NCBI GenBank assembly: GCA_937969125.1
Contig: CALBVA010000295.1
Location: 1-15,435 of the forward strand
Length of the DNA stretch: 15,435 nucleotides
Origin: an uncultured Verrucomicrobiales bacterium
Lineage (GTDB): Bacteria; Verrucomicrobiota; Verrucomicrobiia; Verrucomicrobiales; Akkermansiaceae
Direction: 5' to 3'
The notes beneath the pieces were generated by a model. That model saw only the letters and a program-made list of their open reading frames with translations, was not told the DNA's origin and did no database searches. Both the position numbers and the translations under genes were made by a program. This document shows positions 14,362-15,435 of this stretch, in pieces (position 1 is the stretch's first letter; the number at the start of each line of letters is the position of its first letter).

Positions 14362-15435
14362 TTATTTTTTAGAATCGGGGACGATGACGACCTGATCGAC
14401 GGCGAGGCCTTCAATGATCTCCACGTTTCCATTGGCGCGGCGGCCGGTTTTGATTTCGCGGGTCTCGCTTTTGCCGTCCGCCATTTTCACTTCGACAGTG
14501 GACTTACCATCCTTTGTGGTGATGGCAGTTTTTGGCACAATGATGGCTGCTTCGTTTCGATAGGTCACGAGCTTGGCTTTTCCCTTCATGCCTCCGACGA
14601 TCGGGGTGTCGGCGGGGAGTTTGACTTCCATTGCGACGTGGTACTTTCCGCCGCCATTCGGAGCGTTGTCCAGTGAGGTGATGGCGGTGGGGAAGGTGGC
14701 GTCATCCAGGCCATTTACGGTGGCGGTGCCGGAGGCATTGGAAGGGAGCTCCAAGCGGTCGGCTTGTCCCACGCTGCCGTGGAGGGCGAGGGGGCTGCCG
14801 CTCTGGACGAGGGTCATGAGAGGCTTATTCGCAGGGACGGAGCCATCGACGAAGAGATACTTTGAGGTGGAACCGAGTGACCAGGAGTCTTCATCGATTT
14901 CACCGTAATAGATCACGCCATCGGCGGGCGCGGTGATCTGGAAGAATTTTTTATCAGCCTCCAGCTCGGCGAGTTTTTTGTCGGCTTTGATCTGATTCCG
15001 TTGCGCCTTTTCCACGGCGAGCCGCTTCAATTGTAGGGTGCGGGGGAGATTGACCTTCGCCGTTTCGTAAGAGAGGAGCGTCTTGTCAAAATCACGCTGG
15101 AGGTCGGCGGCTCGGCGCGGGATGGTTTTTTCGAGAGCCCACTTCGTGCTCTGCTCGGCTTTCTTGAGGGCGAATTGTGCGCTCTTCACAGAGGCGCGCT
15201 GACGCTTCAGAATAATCTCCTCGGTCTCCTCCGTGGTCCCGTCCTCTTCATACATTTTGAGGAGCTGTTTCAATTCCTCCTCGAAATAGCTGAGATTGCG
15301 TTTTGCCCCATCGAGGCGGTCCTTGGCGGTTTCGATTTCCAACTCACGGCCGGTCTGGGTGAAGTGATCCAAGGCCTCCTTTTTTCGTTCGAAGCCCAGA
15401 CGCTTTTGCTCGAGATCACGCGGGGTGGTGAGCTC
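14362..15435 (-). CDS. HlyD/RND-type periplasmic adaptor subunit, N-terminus off the window
   Basis: The frame is open from the TAA at 14362-14364 to the right edge, so the protein is partial; a TTG at 15372 is an internal codon, not the start. The visible part begins with ELTTPRDLEQKRLGFERKK and a long charged helical region that should form the coiled-coil hairpin of a membrane fusion protein. It then has FFQITAPADGVIYYGEID, the second half of the lipoyl-like domain (the ITAPADGVI motif is diagnostic), followed by a beta-barrel with TLVQSGSPLALHG and KYHVAMEVKLP, and a membrane-proximal domain with AIIVPKTAI and the ending VDQVVIVPDSKK. Such adaptors link an inner-membrane transporter to an outer-membrane channel in tripartite efflux. 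No transporter gene is in the window; it may lie beyond the right edge. Confidence 0.88.
   Translation of the reverse strand, partial: ELTTPRDLEQKRLGFERKKEALDHFTQTGRELEIETAKDRLDGAKRNLSYFEEELKQLLKMYEEDGTTEETEEIILKRQRASVKSAQFALKKAEQSTKWALEKTIPRRAADLQRDFDKTLLSYETAKVNLPRTLQLKRLAVEKAQRNQIKADKKLAELEADKKFFQITAPADGVIYYGEIDEDSWSLGSTSKYLFVDGSVPANKPLMTLVQSGSPLALHGSVGQADRLELPSNASGTATVNGLDDATFPTAITSLDNAPNGGGKYHVAMEVKLPADTPIVGGMKGKAKLVTYRNEAAIIVPKTAITTKDGKSTVEVKMADGKSETREIKTGRRANGNVEIIEGLAVDQVVIVPDSKK

Noticed and set aside
15370..15372. TTG as start of the periplasmic adaptor
   Set aside because: The frame continues without a stop to the window edge and the upstream residues fit the helical hairpin, so the true start lies outside.

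Overview
The window looks like chromosomal DNA from a Gram-negative, moderately GC-rich bacterium, most likely of the Verrucomicrobiota (inference). Clues are the end of a DUF1501-type gene followed by a GspG-like pseudopilin-domain protein, a secreted ThuA-like protein, a PEP-CTERM tail ending in VPEPSS, a hydrophobic stretch and RRRR, few clear Shine-Dalgarno sites, and a TalB-type transaldolase.

Layout. Positions 1-763 (+): C-terminal end of a DUF1501-family protein and a membrane-anchored GspG-like protein. Positions 764-964: a 201-bp intergenic stretch with a nested AT-rich inverted repeat and a possible 15-codon leader ORF. Positions 965-3576 (+): a secreted ThuA-domain protein, overlapping by one base an M14-type zinc carboxypeptidase, then a TIGR02206/YwaF-type membrane protein gene broken by a perfect 14-bp tandem duplication. 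Positions 3608-11579 (+): a tightly packed type VI secretion (T6SS) spike and effector island of seven genes: VgrG, DUF6484 protein, DUF2169 adaptor-like protein, a ketosynthase-fold protein without a catalytic cysteine, a PAAR-like DUF4150 protein with a C-terminal HNH/Endo VII-type nuclease domain, a cytoplasmic beta-propeller-like protein (candidate immunity protein), and a TIGR02270 HEAT-like protein. A bidirectional terminator closes the island. Positions 11646-15435 (-): a PEP-CTERM gene remnant wedged between two terminators, transaldolase, a small glycine-zipper lipoprotein-like protein, a secreted prenyltransferase/squalene-oxidase-repeat (alpha/alpha toroid) protein, and an HlyD/RND-type periplasmic adaptor that runs off the right edge.

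How the genes fit together. The seven-gene island reads as an orphan delivery cassette. VgrG and the PAAR-like DUF4150 tip would form the spike. DUF2169, DUF6484, the ketosynthase-like protein and TIGR02270 are accessory or adaptor factors that travel with such tips. The nuclease domain is the probable payload, and the gene starting 2 nt after it is the most plausible immunity gene. No sheath, tube, baseplate or membrane-complex genes lie in the window, so the core machine must be elsewhere or the cassette uses another contractile system. The minus-strand genes from 15435 to 12962 are closely coupled (6-bp gap, then an ATGA overlap) and probably form one envelope-related operon; the transaldolase follows after 61 bp and has its own strong terminator.
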